Below are positions 13,520-14,090 of a DNA stretch of 14,090 bases, piece after piece. The position numbers and the translations under genes are program-made. Source of the stretch: JBBRLA01 sp038231615 (GTDB lineage: Bacteria > Myxococcota_A > Polyangia > Palsa-1104 > JAEUJZ01); contig JBBRLA010000153.1 of the NCBI GenBank assembly GCA_038231615.1, positions 1 to 14,090 of the forward strand, written 5' to 3'. Within the stretch, counting starts at the first letter, position 1. Every line of letters begins with the position of its first letter. Under the pieces are notes generated by a model. The model was given only the letters and a program-made list of their open reading frames with translations, was not told the origin of the DNA and did no database searches.

Positions 13520-14090
13520 TTACCCATGCCGCGCAATTTCATTGCGCAGGATGCGCCGCGTGATGGCGATGGAGCAGCCATAGGTGCTGTCCACGCCGAA
13601 ATAGGACAGGCTCCGCGACAGGAGGCTCTGCCGGCGCGAGTAGGGCGTGTCCGAGGCGTAGTGGACGATGCCCACGTCGAAGGGCGTGAGGTTTGACAGA
13701 TGCACCACCTCGTTGTTTGGATGGCGGTTGGGGCTTACGATCTCGTAGATCGCCGACAGGTACGGGCCGGCCTCCATTTCTAAAACCGTGTAGCCCTCCC
13801 GATAGAACACGCCCATGTACTCGCGGTTTTGCAAAAATGCGCTGCGCACCGTCAGCGCCTTCTGGTTGTCCAACACTGTCCCGTAGCGCATGAACGGCTG
13901 CACGTCCAGCGCTGCGAAGCAGTTGCGGAACAGGTAGGTGTTCTTCGAATGCTCGTCGTGCACCACGGTGGACATAGTGACGTCGCCGACCCGGCCGTTC
14001 AACGTCGCCGCCTTGCCCATTACGTAGATCCCGCGGATCTCGCCCGCGCCCTGTGCCAGCCGCGACAGGTGGTGGTACGCCGCCATCCCC
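13520..14090 (-). CDS. Conserved nucleoside-phosphorylase-like protein, N-terminus outside window
   Basis: The last 190 residues of a protein whose start lies beyond the right edge; an in-frame ATG at 14086 is probably internal, as the frame stays open to the end. Highly structured, conserved-looking sequence: YVMGKAATLNGRVGDVTMST, VVHDEHSKNTYLFRNCF, GTVLDNQKALTVRSAFLQN, VFYREGYTVLEMEAGPYLSA, IVHYASDTPYSRRQSLL and YFGVDSTYGCSIAITRRIL. The EMEAG block, flanked by a buried strand and followed by a D-TP segment, recalls the EMEsA site of purine/uridine phosphorylases, so a nucleoside-phosphorylase-like fold is suggested. From memory it may belong to the DUF6909 group, not verified. No reaction is claimed. 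It precedes rsmG by 2 bp. The lower-bias amino-acid use (many Y, N, S) is unlike its neighbours and suggests strong constraint. Confidence 0.7.
   Translation of the reverse strand, partial: GMAAYHHLSRLAQGAGEIRGIYVMGKAATLNGRVGDVTMSTVVHDEHSKNTYLFRNCFAALDVQPFMRYGTVLDNQKALTVRSAFLQNREYMGVFYREGYTVLEMEAGPYLSAIYEIVSPNRHPNNEVVHLSNLTPFDVGIVHYASDTPYSRRQSLLSRSLSYFGVDSTYGCSIAITRRILRNEIARHG

Overview
The window is about 14.1 kb of very GC-rich DNA, with almost all third codon positions G or C. Gene content points to a deltaproteobacterium-like organism, most likely Myxococcota: a Cys-rich lipoprotein of the myxobacterial kind, an AgmX/PglI-type C-terminal domain protein, a TonB-dependent receptor with a carboxypeptidase-regulatory N-terminal domain, and a Sel1/Hcp-like Cys-pair protein. 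No rRNA, tRNA, CRISPR array, transposase or integrase was found. The phylum is inferred from gene types, not from a marker comparison.

Layout, left to right. (1) 1-819, minus: an AAA-type ATP-binding protein cut by the window edge. (2) 921-4423, minus: a two-gene unit, a UvrD/PcrA helicase followed by a DUF2062-SAM-methyltransferase fusion, overlapping by 4 bp; a good sigma70-like promoter sits almost on top of the helicase start. (3) 4496-6954, plus, divergent from the helicase: an LpxL/HtrB-like acyltransferase and a beta-ketoacyl synthase overlapping as GTGA. The synthase keeps its Cys-His-His triad but carries an in-frame minisatellite and a short stretch of atypical codon use. (4) 7010-10694, minus: four genes in one direction, in transcription order a small exported Cys/His protein, a TonB-dependent receptor, a small Cys-containing exported protein and a Sel1-like protein with three CX7C pairs; the last three genes overlap or abut. 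The promoter upstream has a 19-bp spacer filled exactly by a 6-7-6 palindrome, the architecture of MerR-type metal-responsive promoters. (5) 10888-11493, plus: an AgmX/PglI C-terminal domain protein, divergent from the TonB unit. (6) 11518-12687, minus: a Cys-rich lipoprotein with a probable beta-propeller, convergent with (5). (7) 12810-14090, minus: rsmG, 2 bp downstream of a conserved protein that resembles nucleoside phosphorylases and runs off the right edge.

How they may work together. The helicase and rsmG are housekeeping. The acyltransferase-synthase pair suggests an acyl-lipid or polyene-type product, but no acyl carrier protein is in view. The most interesting candidate system is the four-gene TonB unit: an exported Cys/His-rich protein, an outer-membrane receptor and two cysteine-bearing envelope proteins behind a MerR-like promoter suggest regulated uptake or sensing of a metal or metal complex. 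The substrate and the regulator are not visible here.
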